A stretch of DNA of 20,441 nt from Planctomycetaceae bacterium (GCA_020426085.1 JAGQQP010000013.1:1-20441), one strand, 5' to 3'. Positions 8,394 to 17,109 are shown, counted from the first letter of the stretch. A program made the numbers and translations. The notes: generated by a model not told the origin, from the letters alone.

Positions 8394-10067
8394 ATGTCTA
8401 TAAATGCCTCATGGAAAAGACGCACAATGCTGGCAGTTGCCTGCGGTGTCGCTATCACAGCATCGCCACTTTCTGCGCAGGTTCCACCAGCTCCTCCTGT
8501 CCCGGGGAAGTTGAAAACTAATAATTATATGCCTGGTAAAAAGCAGAAAAATGCACCAGTCATCAGTACCAAAACAAAAGAAAAAGTCCATCAGCTCGTT
8601 GATCAGATTTATGAATCTGAAGTAGAACTCAGTGTTCAACAACGACATTCTAAAATCTTGAAAATGAAGATGGACGTATTCCGGGTGGCCATTGCAGATC
8701 CTTCAAAAATTGAAGTGGTCGCATTCGGATCACAGGAAGTAGAAGTGATCGGGAAAGAGACCGGTACCACAACCATGACTCTCTGGCTGGGAGATGAAGC
8801 AAACCCCCAGATCCTGAGCGTGCAGGTGAAAGTGGAAGGTGACAACTCCATCGAAGATCTTCGTCGTATGGAATACGGCGAATTTCAGAAGATGATTAAC
8901 GAGTTCTTCCCGAACAGTAAAATACAACTCATCCCGTTTGCAGACAAACTGATTGTCCGCGGACAGGCCCGTGATGAACAGGAAGCAGTACAGATTATTA
9001 CCATCATCCGTGCCCACTCTGGCTCAGGTGGTGGTGGACAGGGTGGAGCGGGAGGCGGTTCTCTGTTTGCAAGTGGAACTGCCGCTGATCCATTCCCAGA
9101 TGGAGCAAGACTACCCGAAGCAACTGTCATCGACATGATGAAAGTACCTGGTGAAAAACAAATCATGCTTAAGGTACGCATCGCTCAAATCGATCGGTCT
9201 GCTGCCCGGACTGCAAGTACTGATCTGTTTGTCCAGTCAGGTGATTTTGGCTGGAGTCAGTTATTCACCGGAGTGGCACAGCAGTTAGGAAACGGTGGAA
9301 GTGGTATTGTGACTGCTTCCTTCACCAGCAGCGATGTCGATCTGTTTATCTCAGCTCTTGCACAAAATGGTTATGCCAAAATTTTAGCAGAACCAAACCT
9401 GGTCACAATCAGTGGACGTACCGCCAACTTTATCTCTGGTGGTGAATTCGCTGTACCGACCGTTGTAGGAGTTGGCGGTGCACAGGCAGCGACAACGACC
9501 TTTAAAGGGTTTGGTACTCAGTTGCGATTCCTGCCTACCGTATTGGATAAAGACCGGATCCGGTTACAGGTAACACCAACTTTCAGTACCGTCAACCCGG
9601 CTTTAACCTCAGGCGGCGTTCTGGGGCTCGATACTCAATCTGTGAGTACAACCGTCGATATGCGGGAAGGACAGGTTCTGGCAATCGCCGGTTTAATCCA
9701 GGAACAACAGCGTGGTGACTTGAACCGCGTCCCGTTCATTGGAGACATTCCACTGGTGGGAACACTGTTCTCTAACAAAGCAGTTTCCCGAGATGAAACA
9801 GAACTGATCATTCTGATCAGCCCCGAACTGGTACATCCGATGGAGCCAGAAGATGCTCCCACCGTATTACCGGGAATGGAAGTGACCGAACCAGGCGATG
9901 TGGATTTCTTCTTTATGAATAATATTGAAGGCAAGCCTGATGTGCATCATCGAAGCACTGTCTGGTACATGCAGAAAAAACGAATTCACCAACAACAGAA
10001 AGATTTCATTCACCAGAGTAAGTGTGACAAATACTACATCAATGGTGACTACGGATTCTCTGAATAA
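8394..10067 (+). CDS. CpaC/RcpA-type secretin with pilus-assembly N-terminal domain
   Basis: Outer-membrane secretin of the type II/III secretion family, closest to Tad/Flp pilus channels (CpaC/RcpA), 557 residues. It has a signal peptide ending near PLSA (residue 28). A pilus-assembly N domain (about 75-145) contains ADPSKIEVVAFGSQEVEVIG, and a BON-like segment (to about 200) has NSKIQLIPFADKLIVRGQA. A Gly-rich linker (SGSGGGGQGGAGGGS, about 208-222) leads to the secretin domain (about 245-475) with ISGRTANFISGGEFAVP and the signature VPFIGDIPLVGTLFS. After it comes an unusual tail of about 80 residues with EPGDVDFFFMNN and a basic, His/Gln-rich stretch. Two lipoprotein genes follow on the same strand, fitting an outer-membrane complex. 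No tadA/tadZ/cpaB gene is in the window, so the machine is completed elsewhere, or this is a lone secretin set. Confidence 0.92.
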   Translation: MSINASWKRRTMLAVACGVAITASPLSAQVPPAPPVPGKLKTNNYMPGKKQKNAPVISTKTKEKVHQLVDQIYESEVELSVQQRHSKILKMKMDVFRVAIADPSKIEVVAFGSQEVEVIGKETGTTTMTLWLGDEANPQILSVQVKVEGDNSIEDLRRMEYGEFQKMINEFFPNSKIQLIPFADKLIVRGQARDEQEAVQIITIIRAHSGSGGGGQGGAGGGSLFASGTAADPFPDGARLPEATVIDMMKVPGEKQIMLKVRIAQIDRSAARTASTDLFVQSGDFGWSQLFTGVAQQLGNGGSGIVTASFTSSDVDLFISALAQNGYAKILAEPNLVTISGRTANFISGGEFAVPTVVGVGGAQAATTTFKGFGTQLRFLPTVLDKDRIRLQVTPTFSTVNPALTSGGVLGLDTQSVSTTVDMREGQVLAIAGLIQEQQRGDLNRVPFIGDIPLVGTLFSNKAVSRDETELIILISPELVHPMEPEDAPTVLPGMEVTEPGDVDFFFMNNIEGKPDVHHRSTVWYMQKKRIHQQQKDFIHQSKCDKYYINGDYGFSE

Positions 10068-10159
10068 TTATAACTGATTATTTCTTTGCCAAATGATACC
10101 TATAAAATTCCAATCGCATTTATTCACATGAATGTGAGAGAAATACAAGGAAGTAAGCG

Positions 10160-10741
10160 ATGTCTATACAACCCAAAATTGCAAGTTTGCCTGCTATTGC
10201 ATTAGCAGCAATGCTGATCAGTGGTTGCCAACATAATCAACATCACGCAGAAATTCCCTACGACTCTGTAGCACCCCTGGGAACCATCAGTGATGACATT
10301 TGGCAAAAGCAGGAAGAAAACGGAGAAGCTTCTGACTTTGTGATCGTCGAAAGTGAATTCGTTGGTGCGACTGCTAAACTGAATGCCGCTGGAGAAGATC
10401 ACATTAAACAGATCGCTGTTCGCATGGGGTCAACACCATTCCCGGTTGTTGTCCAGCCCAGTTCAATGACTGTCAGAGAATCATCGGAATACAAATTTCC
10501 GGTACATGGCAACGACGACCTGGACATGCATCGTCGCGATGTCATTGTGAAAATGCTGCAGGCTATGAACGTTCAGGATGCGGATGAAAGAGTCGTTGTT
10601 GCTCCTGCCTTCACCCCTGGTTTCGAAGGATTTGAAGCTTACAGAGCTTACTCCAACGGATTCATGAATCGCGGAAATAACGGCGGTGGTGGATTCGGCG
10701 GCGGCTTTGGCGGATTCGGCGGCGGAGCCGGCGTCTTCTAA
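10160..10741 (+). CDS. Lipoprotein with Gly-rich tail, CpaD/OmpA-like pattern
   Basis: A 193-residue lipoprotein: signal peptide with lipobox LISGC, lipidated Cys at residue 23. The middle reads LNAAGEDHIKQIAVRMGSTPFPVVVQPS and later HRRDVIVKMLQAMNV followed by RVVVAPAF. This layout (helix, strand, then a helix carrying an RR pair and a strand) is that of CpaD pilus lipoproteins and OmpA-like domains, but I cannot prove homology by eye. The last about 20 residues are almost only Gly and Phe (GGGGFGGGFGGFGGG). AAGGAAG lies about seven bases before the ATG. The gene is 92 bases after the secretin gene and directly before a strong terminator. A role as a secretin partner or pilotin is inferred from position. 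Confidence 0.8.
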   Translation: MSIQPKIASLPAIALAAMLISGCQHNQHHAEIPYDSVAPLGTISDDIWQKQEENGEASDFVIVESEFVGATAKLNAAGEDHIKQIAVRMGSTPFPVVVQPSSMTVRESSEYKFPVHGNDDLDMHRRDVIVKMLQAMNVQDADERVVVAPAFTPGFEGFEAYRAYSNGFMNRGNNGGGGFGGGFGGFGGGAGVF

Positions 10742-10771
10742 TCCCGATCGAATGAAGAGAATTGATATGAG

Positions 10772-10804
10772 GTGGACGGATTCAAATGAATCCGTCCACT
10801 TTTT
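10772..10804 (+). terminator. Strong Rho-independent terminator inside the Tad-like gene set
   Basis: GTGGACGGATTC (10772-10783) pairs perfectly with GAATCCGTCCAC (10788-10799) around a 4-base loop AAAT and is followed by TTTTT. It lies about 30 bases after the Gly-rich lipoprotein gene. It should end the secretin-lipoprotein transcript before the TPR lipoprotein gene. Confidence 0.9.
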
Positions 10805-10891
10805 AATAAAAATCGATCTGCTCACACCTCACCTCACACAAGTAAAACAGTTCAACCATTTCAATAGACGATTTTTTTACTGTGACAGCCT

Positions 10892-10910
10892 GGAATTCCA
10901 AGTGAATTCC
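10892..10910. repeat. Inverted repeat in the leader of the TPR lipoprotein gene
   Basis: GGAATTC (10892-10898) and GAATTCC (10904-10910) form a perfect 7-bp dyad around CAAGT, ending 35 bases before the ATG at 10946. It may be an operator or a leader hairpin for a gene that a terminator separates from its upstream partners. Confidence 0.45.
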
Positions 10911-10945
10911 TCATCATTTAAGTCGATTTACGTCAGGACAGAGTC

Positions 10946-12127
10946 ATGAACGACAAAGGATTGTTTTGTTCAGCTGTAATCCTCATCATTTCACTCCAGG
11001 GATGCGCCCAGTTGGGAACCCAGGTTGCTAAAGTGAAATCAGCCTTACCGGGAAAACATCAATCAGAACAGGTACTCACTGCAGCTCGTAGTTCCGAGCA
11101 CAAAAAAGAGTGGTTGGCAGCTCGAAAGCAGTACGAAACCTATCTGAAAAAAAATCCTCGCAGTGTTGTCGCCTGCCATCGTCTGGGGATCGTCTGTTCT
11201 CATCTGGGTGATTCTGTTGCTGCCACACGCTACTTCACTCAGGCAAAACAACTCGATCCTACAAATTCCGAAGTTCTTAACGACTTCGGTTACGCTCTAT
11301 ATAAACGCGGTCAGTATGATGCCGCAGAAAAAGTGCTGACAACGGCATTGCAGAATGATGCGAATAATAAACGTGTCATGAATAACCTGGCACTAACGAT
11401 CGGCCACCAGGGTCGTTTCAAGGAAAGTTATACGATCTTCCGCAACATTATGTCTGATGCGGAAGCACACGCGAATGTTGCATACATTCATACTCAGCGT
11501 GGTGAAGGAGAGATGGCTCTTAAAGAATATGACCTGGCATTAACTGCTGACCCGACCCTGGAAACAGCTGGTCGCGCAGCAGCAGAACTGGCTGAAATGA
11601 AAAACATCTATCTGGTTCGTCAGGAAAAAGAATCGCAGGCACAAACGGAAAAGCAACTTGCTTCCAACCAGACAAATCCTGTTCAGTCTGCACCTGAGAA
11701 AAAGGTAGTCGAGAACCCGTTCATCGAAAAAACGGTCACAAGAGAAACTGTAGCCAGTCGTTCAGAACCCGAACCAGAATTTCGCAACATTCCAGTACAG
11801 CAGAAAACACAACTGGTTAGTGCAAAACAGACGACGACTGTCGTCTCAAAACCGACTCTTGATACTCCAAAGAAGAAACTGGTCACACAGGCAGATCTCA
11901 AAAATGAACTGCTTTCCCCCAGGTCAGAAAGATCTGTACCAGTTGTCAAAAGCGAGCCACCGGTACAGCAGCAGGAAGAAGAATTTCTGGAGCCGCTGGA
12001 AATCAACTCCTTCCGTTCTCTGGATGAGATTTCCCAGGAAGAAGAACCTGCTATCATCCGTATTTCAAATGAGACTCCAGCGGAAGAGCCCATGTTCCGT
12101 TCACCTGGTGATCTGACCAGTCCGTAA
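10946..12127 (+). CDS. TPR-repeat lipoprotein, TadD-like
   Basis: A 393-residue lipoprotein with lipobox LQGC (Cys at residue 20). Residues about 50-215 hold around five tetratricopeptide repeats, seen as A/G-rich helix pairs such as VACHRLGIVCSHLGD, VLNDFGYALYKRGQYDAAEK and VMNNLALTIGHQGRFKES. TPRs mediate protein-protein contacts, and in Tad pilus clusters the TPR lipoprotein TadD assists pilus or secretin assembly. The remaining about 175 residues are rich in Glu, Gln, Lys, Pro, Ser and Thr without predicted fold, ending SPGDLTSP. AGGA lies about ten bases before the ATG. A strong terminator separates it from the preceding lipoprotein, so it needs a promoter in 10805-10945, where I saw none with good consensus. 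It converges on the HEAT-repeat gene with 15 bases between the stop codons. Confidence 0.85.
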   Translation: MNDKGLFCSAVILIISLQGCAQLGTQVAKVKSALPGKHQSEQVLTAARSSEHKKEWLAARKQYETYLKKNPRSVVACHRLGIVCSHLGDSVAATRYFTQAKQLDPTNSEVLNDFGYALYKRGQYDAAEKVLTTALQNDANNKRVMNNLALTIGHQGRFKESYTIFRNIMSDAEAHANVAYIHTQRGEGEMALKEYDLALTADPTLETAGRAAAELAEMKNIYLVRQEKESQAQTEKQLASNQTNPVQSAPEKKVVENPFIEKTVTRETVASRSEPEPEFRNIPVQQKTQLVSAKQTTTVVSKPTLDTPKKKLVTQADLKNELLSPRSERSVPVVKSEPPVQQQEEEFLEPLEINSFRSLDEISQEEEPAIIRISNETPAEEPMFRSPGDLTSP

Positions 12128-12142
12128 CACGACTGGCAGGAC

Positions 12143-13717
12143 TCAGTTCACCCTCGCTTCAATTGCTTTCACAGTAGAAGCCGCCTGGAAACGGAAACTG
12201 GTATTCGTGGTAGTACGATTGACTTCCTCAATTTTTTTGAGGCTCTTCTCTGTGCCGATCTCTTTCAGTACTCGAAACACATTGACCAGCACAACAAACT
12301 GATCTGGATCCATCTGTTCCAGTACCGCATCTTCCGCACCGCTTCCATACTCAATTAACTTCTTGGAAGCATTATGGGCTTTGATCGGCTCTTTCAGAAG
12401 TTCGGCCACTGCTGTCACTCCTTCTGGGGTCTCATGCTTCAGAATTGCTTCCATAACGCTTTCCTGCCCCAGGATATTCACTTCTTTTAAAACGCTGATC
12501 ATCTCAGGGATGTCTTCTTTGGTTGACCAGACAGCAAGTGCACGTGAAGCATCCTGTACAACAGTGATATCTTTACTTTCCAGTATGCCGATCAAGATCC
12601 GGGAGATATCTCGATTATCCTTCGCTGGCTTTGCCTGACTTAACTTCTGCAATGCTGCTTTGCGTTTGAGAACATTGTTCGTTCCCAGATCAGTGAGGAT
12701 CGTTTTCAATTCAGCATCAATATTTTCTGGAATCTCAAACCGGGCTGCTTCCTCACGTTTTTTCTTTTCAGCAGCATGTTTAGCCATTGCAGCTTTCTGC
12801 TCTGCCTGCAATTTTGCCAGTTCTTCTGCATTCAACAAAGTAGAGGCGAGCGTAATCGGGATTTTCTGTGTGCTGTTTTCCGAACGCTGAATCAGTTTAT
12901 AACTGAGAGACAGCTCTTTAACACACCCCTGTTTCTGATCAAACAGAATGGTACCGATCCCCGTCAACTCGACTTCCGGGCCACTGTCGTCAATCGTCGA
13001 TACTGTGCGATAGGAATAACTGGCTTCGATTGTAACCAGGTCCCCTTCCTGACCTGTGATTTTATATTCCGCTGTTTTTTTCGCTCCCATCGTCTTTTCA
13101 ATATCAGGACCTCGCAACGGAGAGGAAATTCGATTTGATGAAGAGATGACTGAAATACTGCTCTTCTCCGACTCAGACCAGGTACGCTCTGCATTCGGAG
13201 AAAGTGGTATCAGATTGATCTGCGAAAGGTGACCGAGCAGGTAAGGCAGCAGTGACGACCCTTTAACAGTATCGACTTCACCAAAACGATTCAGTTCGAG
13301 GGTATGCTGTTCGAAAGCACCTGCAATACTTCCCGACAGCCCGGCGAAAGGACTCCGATGACGATGCATTCGCATCGGGGGCAAAAACGGTCGTCGGCTT
13401 TTACTTTTTGTTACCGAATTCAAATTTCCGGAGCAACGCACGGAGAAAGAATTGTCATCGGCGGCTGTCACATCGTACTGCTCAACACCACTCAATGTCT
13501 CTTCAAAGTTCTCCATGCTGACTTCAATCTTCACTCGATACGCATATTGCTGGCCTTTTTCCCACTTGTACTTCAATGGAAGCGGATCTGCAGCCAGACT
13601 GGATGCAGGCGCAGCCACCATCAGCAATACACAACTGCCACAACATAACAGCAGAAATAACGGATCAGTCAAACGGCGTGAAACAGACTTTGATTGAGAG
13701 AAGTTGCGAGCAAACAT
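12143..13717 (-). CDS. Exported protein with C-terminal HEAT-like repeats
   Basis: A 524-residue protein with a long N-terminal signal region (residues 1-43, hydrophobic LFLLLCCGSCVLLMVAA, probable cleavage after SLA), so periplasmic or surface located. Residues about 45-300 form a beta-rich domain starting LPLKYKWEKGQQYAYRV, a start common in planctomycete exported proteins. A charged helical segment follows (about 300-345, AELAKLQAEQKAAMAKHAAE), probably a coiled coil. The C-terminal about 180 residues show alternating helices with HEAT/PBS-lyase-like repeats (VVQDASRALAVWSTKEDIPE, SVMEAILKHETPEGVTAVAE). No catalytic motif is visible, so a scaffold or binding role is plausible. GGGGAG about eight bases before the ATG is a strong ribosome site. 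A -10-like TATACT lies upstream, but its -35 spacing (19 bases) is poor. Confidence 0.8.
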   Translation of the reverse strand: MFARNFSQSKSVSRRLTDPLFLLLCCGSCVLLMVAAPASSLAADPLPLKYKWEKGQQYAYRVKIEVSMENFEETLSGVEQYDVTAADDNSFSVRCSGNLNSVTKSKSRRPFLPPMRMHRHRSPFAGLSGSIAGAFEQHTLELNRFGEVDTVKGSSLLPYLLGHLSQINLIPLSPNAERTWSESEKSSISVISSSNRISSPLRGPDIEKTMGAKKTAEYKITGQEGDLVTIEASYSYRTVSTIDDSGPEVELTGIGTILFDQKQGCVKELSLSYKLIQRSENSTQKIPITLASTLLNAEELAKLQAEQKAAMAKHAAEKKKREEAARFEIPENIDAELKTILTDLGTNNVLKRKAALQKLSQAKPAKDNRDISRILIGILESKDITVVQDASRALAVWSTKEDIPEMISVLKEVNILGQESVMEAILKHETPEGVTAVAELLKEPIKAHNASKKLIEYGSGAEDAVLEQMDPDQFVVLVNVFRVLKEIGTEKSLKKIEEVNRTTTNTSFRFQAASTVKAIEARVN

Positions 13718-13858
13718 TAGAGACTCCCCGGAAAGGATTTAGTCAGAAGTGTTCCAACGAGACATCAGAACACATGTTTCCCAACAGTATAAACAGATCA
13801 GATAGGAATGCATCAATAATTTCTGTTTTTTACCCCCTGAGGCAGTCCCTGGATAAGA

Positions 13859-16084
13859 TTACTGCAAGAGCCAGCTGACGGCAGCGGATTCCCGATTGCC
13901 CTTTTCGTTATACAATGTCACCCGATTTAACTGGCCGGCGGCATTGTAGGTCGCCTGAATCAACTCAGGAATCGAACTTGATTTTCCCGCAAGCCAGAGA
14001 GATGCCGGCTGGCAGAGAGACAGCAGGCCTTCGACATCACCATACTTGACGGCACCAGGCCATAATCGCAGATCACGGATCCTTGTGATCTGTGAGAAAT
14101 GAAATCCGCCCGTATCAACCGCCAGCTTCTGAACGATATCAGAAGAATGTGCACAGGCTGCCGCTGCCAGCACTCCGGAGAAACCAAATCCAGCCAGCGC
14201 AATTGATTGGGGCTGGCTATCGTGATGCCTGGAAAAGGAAAGCACATTCAGAATGTCATGCACCTGCTTCGAGAAGACAGGATGATTATAGCCCAGTGTG
14301 TACCCGAGAAATTCCCGGGGATTCTTAACGACAGGCATTGAAGTTGGCGCCTCCTGCAGTTGATTGAACTCCCCCTGATATAACACATCGATACCCGCGA
14401 CAGCGGTCCCGGAATCAACCAGTTTCTGAATGGGCGATTTGAGGCTTCCATCCTCTTTCAACAGCCCTGCTTTTCCCTGGTCATCTAACCAGATCACAAC
14501 TTTCTGGTTCCACTGATCGGGCAGAAAGAACAGGGCGGGAGTCACTTCTCCATAACGCTTGTTTTTAATCAAGGTATGATATTGACGATAACCTGATTTG
14601 GATTCTTCAGAAAGTTGCTCCGGTTCCAGATCATCTTTACCGGGCAGCGATCGACCGATCATCACTTCAATTGCCCCGCCAACAACCCGGCGGTATTCTG
14701 CCAGACTCTTCTGATCGCGTGGCGTCAATCTTCCAATCTGCTCCGCATTATTCTTCGCCAGCGTATGCAATATCTTGATTTCTGACTCTTCATCTCCCGG
14801 AGGCGCCGGGTACTCTTTGCTCCAGACGGTTAATTCTTCCCGGGAAAGTGGTTTGAAATCCGCTTCAACGATGGGTGAGGTTAGTCCCAGCTGAAAATGC
14901 TGATTGAAGAACTCATACATCATTGCCCGACTGACATAATTATAATTATGTGGGAACGGATAATATTTCCCGATCACATTCTCAGGCACACCCAGCATTT
15001 TGAAATGCTGTTTTAGCTCCGGCAGTCCTTTGCTTTCGATTTCTTTCGTCCAGTCATCGGCAGCCGTCATGCCCAACGGGCGGGGTGCCACCAATGCTGC
15101 AAATTCGATATTTCCCGTATCGACGCGCAGATAAGTCGCGTTCTCACAGGTACAGCCCCCCTGCATAGCGGTCGAAACCATCACTGCGGGAAACGCTGCC
15201 GTAATACGTTGATCGATGGCGGCCAGAATAAAAGTCTGCGTCCCTCCCCCACTGGCTCCCGTGATCCCGATCCGTTTCTGATCAACTTCCGGCAGTGAGC
15301 AGACCCAGTCCAGGGCACGAATTGAGTTCAAAGTCTGTAATCCCAGCGCACTGATCAGCCGCAGTTCTGATTGCGCGCTGAACAAGCCCCAGCTCTTCTC
15401 ACTCGACATCTCAGGTCGCTGTTTTGCAAAGCGATGGATTAGATCATAACTCAAACAGAATCCGTCGGCGTATCCCAGCATATCATAGTGAAAGACCATA
15501 CAACCCATGCGCGCCAGTTCGACACAACGCGCCTGTAAGGGATAGCGTCCGCCGACTTCATGTTTTTCAGCGCCTGCTTTAATATCAGCCTGTACTTTCT
15601 GCGCTCCACTGTCATAGAAACGACCTTCTGCAAAATGTCCATGGGGTGAGAGCACCATCGGAAACGGTCCCGATTTCCCTTTCGGACGATACAGATTGCC
15701 GGTCACATACAGACCAGGTGAACTCTCAAAAAATACTTTCTCGACGGTGTACTCATCCCGATCAACTTTCCCATGGATCGTCGCTTTGATTTTCGTATTC
15801 TCGGGTTCCGGCCAGACTCCGGCGGCCACCTGGATCTGTCGTCTGACATATTCAGCCCGCTTTTCCCACGCTTCAGGCGACTCGGCAGGAGTAAAAGGAA
15901 AGTAACCATTCAGATCTTTCAATGCGTCCAGTCGGCTGTCTTTAAATGCCGGGTCTTCGTCCGCTGCTAAAACAGCATCCAGTCCCATGGGAGAACCGAT
16001 GACTCCTGCGGACAATAAAGCCATCCCGATATTCTGCAAAGCTGTTCTGCGGTCCATGGAAAACTGGTCGTCATTCTGAATCAT
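13859..16084 (-). CDS. Tat-exported alpha/beta hydrolase with two hydrolase-like halves (acetyl xylan esterase-like)
   Basis: A 741-residue exported hydrolase. The N-terminus DRRTALQNIGMALLSAG is a twin-arginine signal. The first half is a full alpha/beta hydrolase similar to acetyl xylan esterases and dienelactone hydrolases: oxyanion region VLSPHGHFAEGR, nucleophile motif GITGASGGGTQTF with Ser near residue 277, a likely acid in TAADDWT near 343, and a likely catalytic His in FPHNYNYVSR near 378. The second half, from about residue 530, again follows the fold (VVIWLDDQGKAG, then IALAGFGFSGVLAAAACA near 631) but lacks an obvious Asp/His pair, so it may be inactive. Probable substrates are acylated polysaccharides. 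An alternative start is ATG 16057, just before the RR. The gene upstream on the same strand ends 164 bases away; no terminator is clear there. Confidence 0.85.
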   Translation of the reverse strand: MIQNDDQFSMDRRTALQNIGMALLSAGVIGSPMGLDAVLAADEDPAFKDSRLDALKDLNGYFPFTPAESPEAWEKRAEYVRRQIQVAAGVWPEPENTKIKATIHGKVDRDEYTVEKVFFESSPGLYVTGNLYRPKGKSGPFPMVLSPHGHFAEGRFYDSGAQKVQADIKAGAEKHEVGGRYPLQARCVELARMGCMVFHYDMLGYADGFCLSYDLIHRFAKQRPEMSSEKSWGLFSAQSELRLISALGLQTLNSIRALDWVCSLPEVDQKRIGITGASGGGTQTFILAAIDQRITAAFPAVMVSTAMQGGCTCENATYLRVDTGNIEFAALVAPRPLGMTAADDWTKEIESKGLPELKQHFKMLGVPENVIGKYYPFPHNYNYVSRAMMYEFFNQHFQLGLTSPIVEADFKPLSREELTVWSKEYPAPPGDEESEIKILHTLAKNNAEQIGRLTPRDQKSLAEYRRVVGGAIEVMIGRSLPGKDDLEPEQLSEESKSGYRQYHTLIKNKRYGEVTPALFFLPDQWNQKVVIWLDDQGKAGLLKEDGSLKSPIQKLVDSGTAVAGIDVLYQGEFNQLQEAPTSMPVVKNPREFLGYTLGYNHPVFSKQVHDILNVLSFSRHHDSQPQSIALAGFGFSGVLAAAACAHSSDIVQKLAVDTGGFHFSQITRIRDLRLWPGAVKYGDVEGLLSLCQPASLWLAGKSSSIPELIQATYNAAGQLNRVTLYNEKGNRESAAVSWLLQ

Positions 16085-16123
16085 CGTTGCCCTGCTTTCT
16101 TCTTTGATGCGATCCGAGAGGTA

Positions 16124-16137
16124 ATTCCAGCTGGAAT
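16124..16137. promoter_or_regulatory. Perfect 14-bp palindrome upstream of the hydrolase gene
   Basis: ATTCCAGCTGGAAT is a perfect palindrome with no spacer, ending about 40 bases before the hydrolase ATG at 16084 on the - strand. Its place between promoter space and start suits an operator for a dimeric repressor. The rest of the 16085-16248 spacer holds an 11-base dyad CTGCA-G-TGCAG and TCCCC-N7-GGGGA after the preceding gene's stop, without a T run. Confidence 0.35.
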
Positions 16138-16248
16138 CCAGATTGAATTTTGTCTATTCAGTCTAACCGGAATTACTTGATCGGTGCCAGTCCGAGCGAG
16201 CTTTTTTACTGCAGTGCAGATCCCCCGCTTCAGGGGAACAGGCGTGAC

Positions 16249-17109
16249 TCAGGCTCGTTTTCGGACCAGATAGACCGCAAAGAGAATACACAGCAACGCG
16301 ATCCCCGAGACCAGACTCCAGATCAGTGAAAGGGAATGAGGTTGTGGCGCAGCCTGGTAGGTGGGAACATGCTGACGTTCCCCCAACGCCAGTGAGTCAG
16401 GATGATTGGGAAATGCTTCTGCGCTTATCGACAACTCTTTCCACAATACCTGGATGGGAGTCTTCAGATCACTCTGTTGCGCCCCCAGTCTCAACAGATC
16501 GACATCGGCAGTTCCCAGTTCAACCTCCCGCAGTTCGCGAAACTCAGTATCGGGCCCATCTGCAAATAGAAACTTCAACTGGCTCCCGGTGCGGATCAGT
16601 TTCAGTTTTCCTGAGTTCTGTTTCGCTTCTTCCAGCTTGACATCAAATTTGCGTTTGCCCTCAATAGTCGTCGATACACTGGTACTGAAAACCTGCTTGT
16701 TACCCGGTCGTAACAGTCGCGCAATCATCGCAGCCGATTCCTGTTCATCATGCATTCTTAGATAGAGACTCGGCCCCAACCCGTAACCCGACTCCGGATT
16801 CTTCCAGGCAGGTACTTCATACGAAGCGGTAATTTCAAAATCCCCCCTGATCTGAAACCGGGGGCTGATTCCCACTGAAGAAACCTGATGACCGGCCGGC
16901 AGATTCAAGGAGAGACCGTCTCTACGCGGTTTGATCAATCTGAGCATACCTCTCCCCAGAGGAACCAGTTGCTCATTATCAAACTGTTCCCCCAGAAAAC
17001 TGAATTTCAACTCACGTCTCCCCTGCTCAGCCTGGACCGGTCCGATCACCAACAAGAGCAGGCAGGCGATCCACCATTGGATCCCCACAGTACGGAATAG
17101 AGGCTTCAT
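16249..17109 (-). CDS. Exported, membrane-anchored protein of unknown function
   Basis: A 286-residue protein with an N-terminal signal peptide (WWIACLLLLVIGPVQA, cleavage near residue 27) and a single C-terminal membrane helix followed by RKRA (SLIWSLVSGIALLCILFAV), so the bulk should lie outside the cytoplasm on a C-terminal anchor. The middle is beta-rich, with FQIRGDFEITASYEVPAW, SGYGLGPSLYLRM and GSQLKFLFADGPD. This pattern resembles concanavalin/laminin-G-like domains seen in planctomycete proteins (DUF1583-type is possible, not confirmed). The start ATG overlaps the stop of the DUF1559 gene as ATGA (17109-17106), so the two are translationally coupled and probably act together. Confidence 0.8.
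   Translation of the reverse strand: MKPLFRTVGIQWWIACLLLLVIGPVQAEQGRRELKFSFLGEQFDNEQLVPLGRGMLRLIKPRRDGLSLNLPAGHQVSSVGISPRFQIRGDFEITASYEVPAWKNPESGYGLGPSLYLRMHDEQESAAMIARLLRPGNKQVFSTSVSTTIEGKRKFDVKLEEAKQNSGKLKLIRTGSQLKFLFADGPDTEFRELREVELGTADVDLLRLGAQQSDLKTPIQVLWKELSISAEAFPNHPDSLALGERQHVPTYQAAPQPHSLSLIWSLVSGIALLCILFAVYLVRKRA

Noticed and set aside
12117..12136. Hairpin CCAGTC-N8-GACTGG around the stop of the TPR gene as a terminator.
   Set aside because: Only a 6-bp stem and no T run; it overlaps coding sequence, so termination is not supported.
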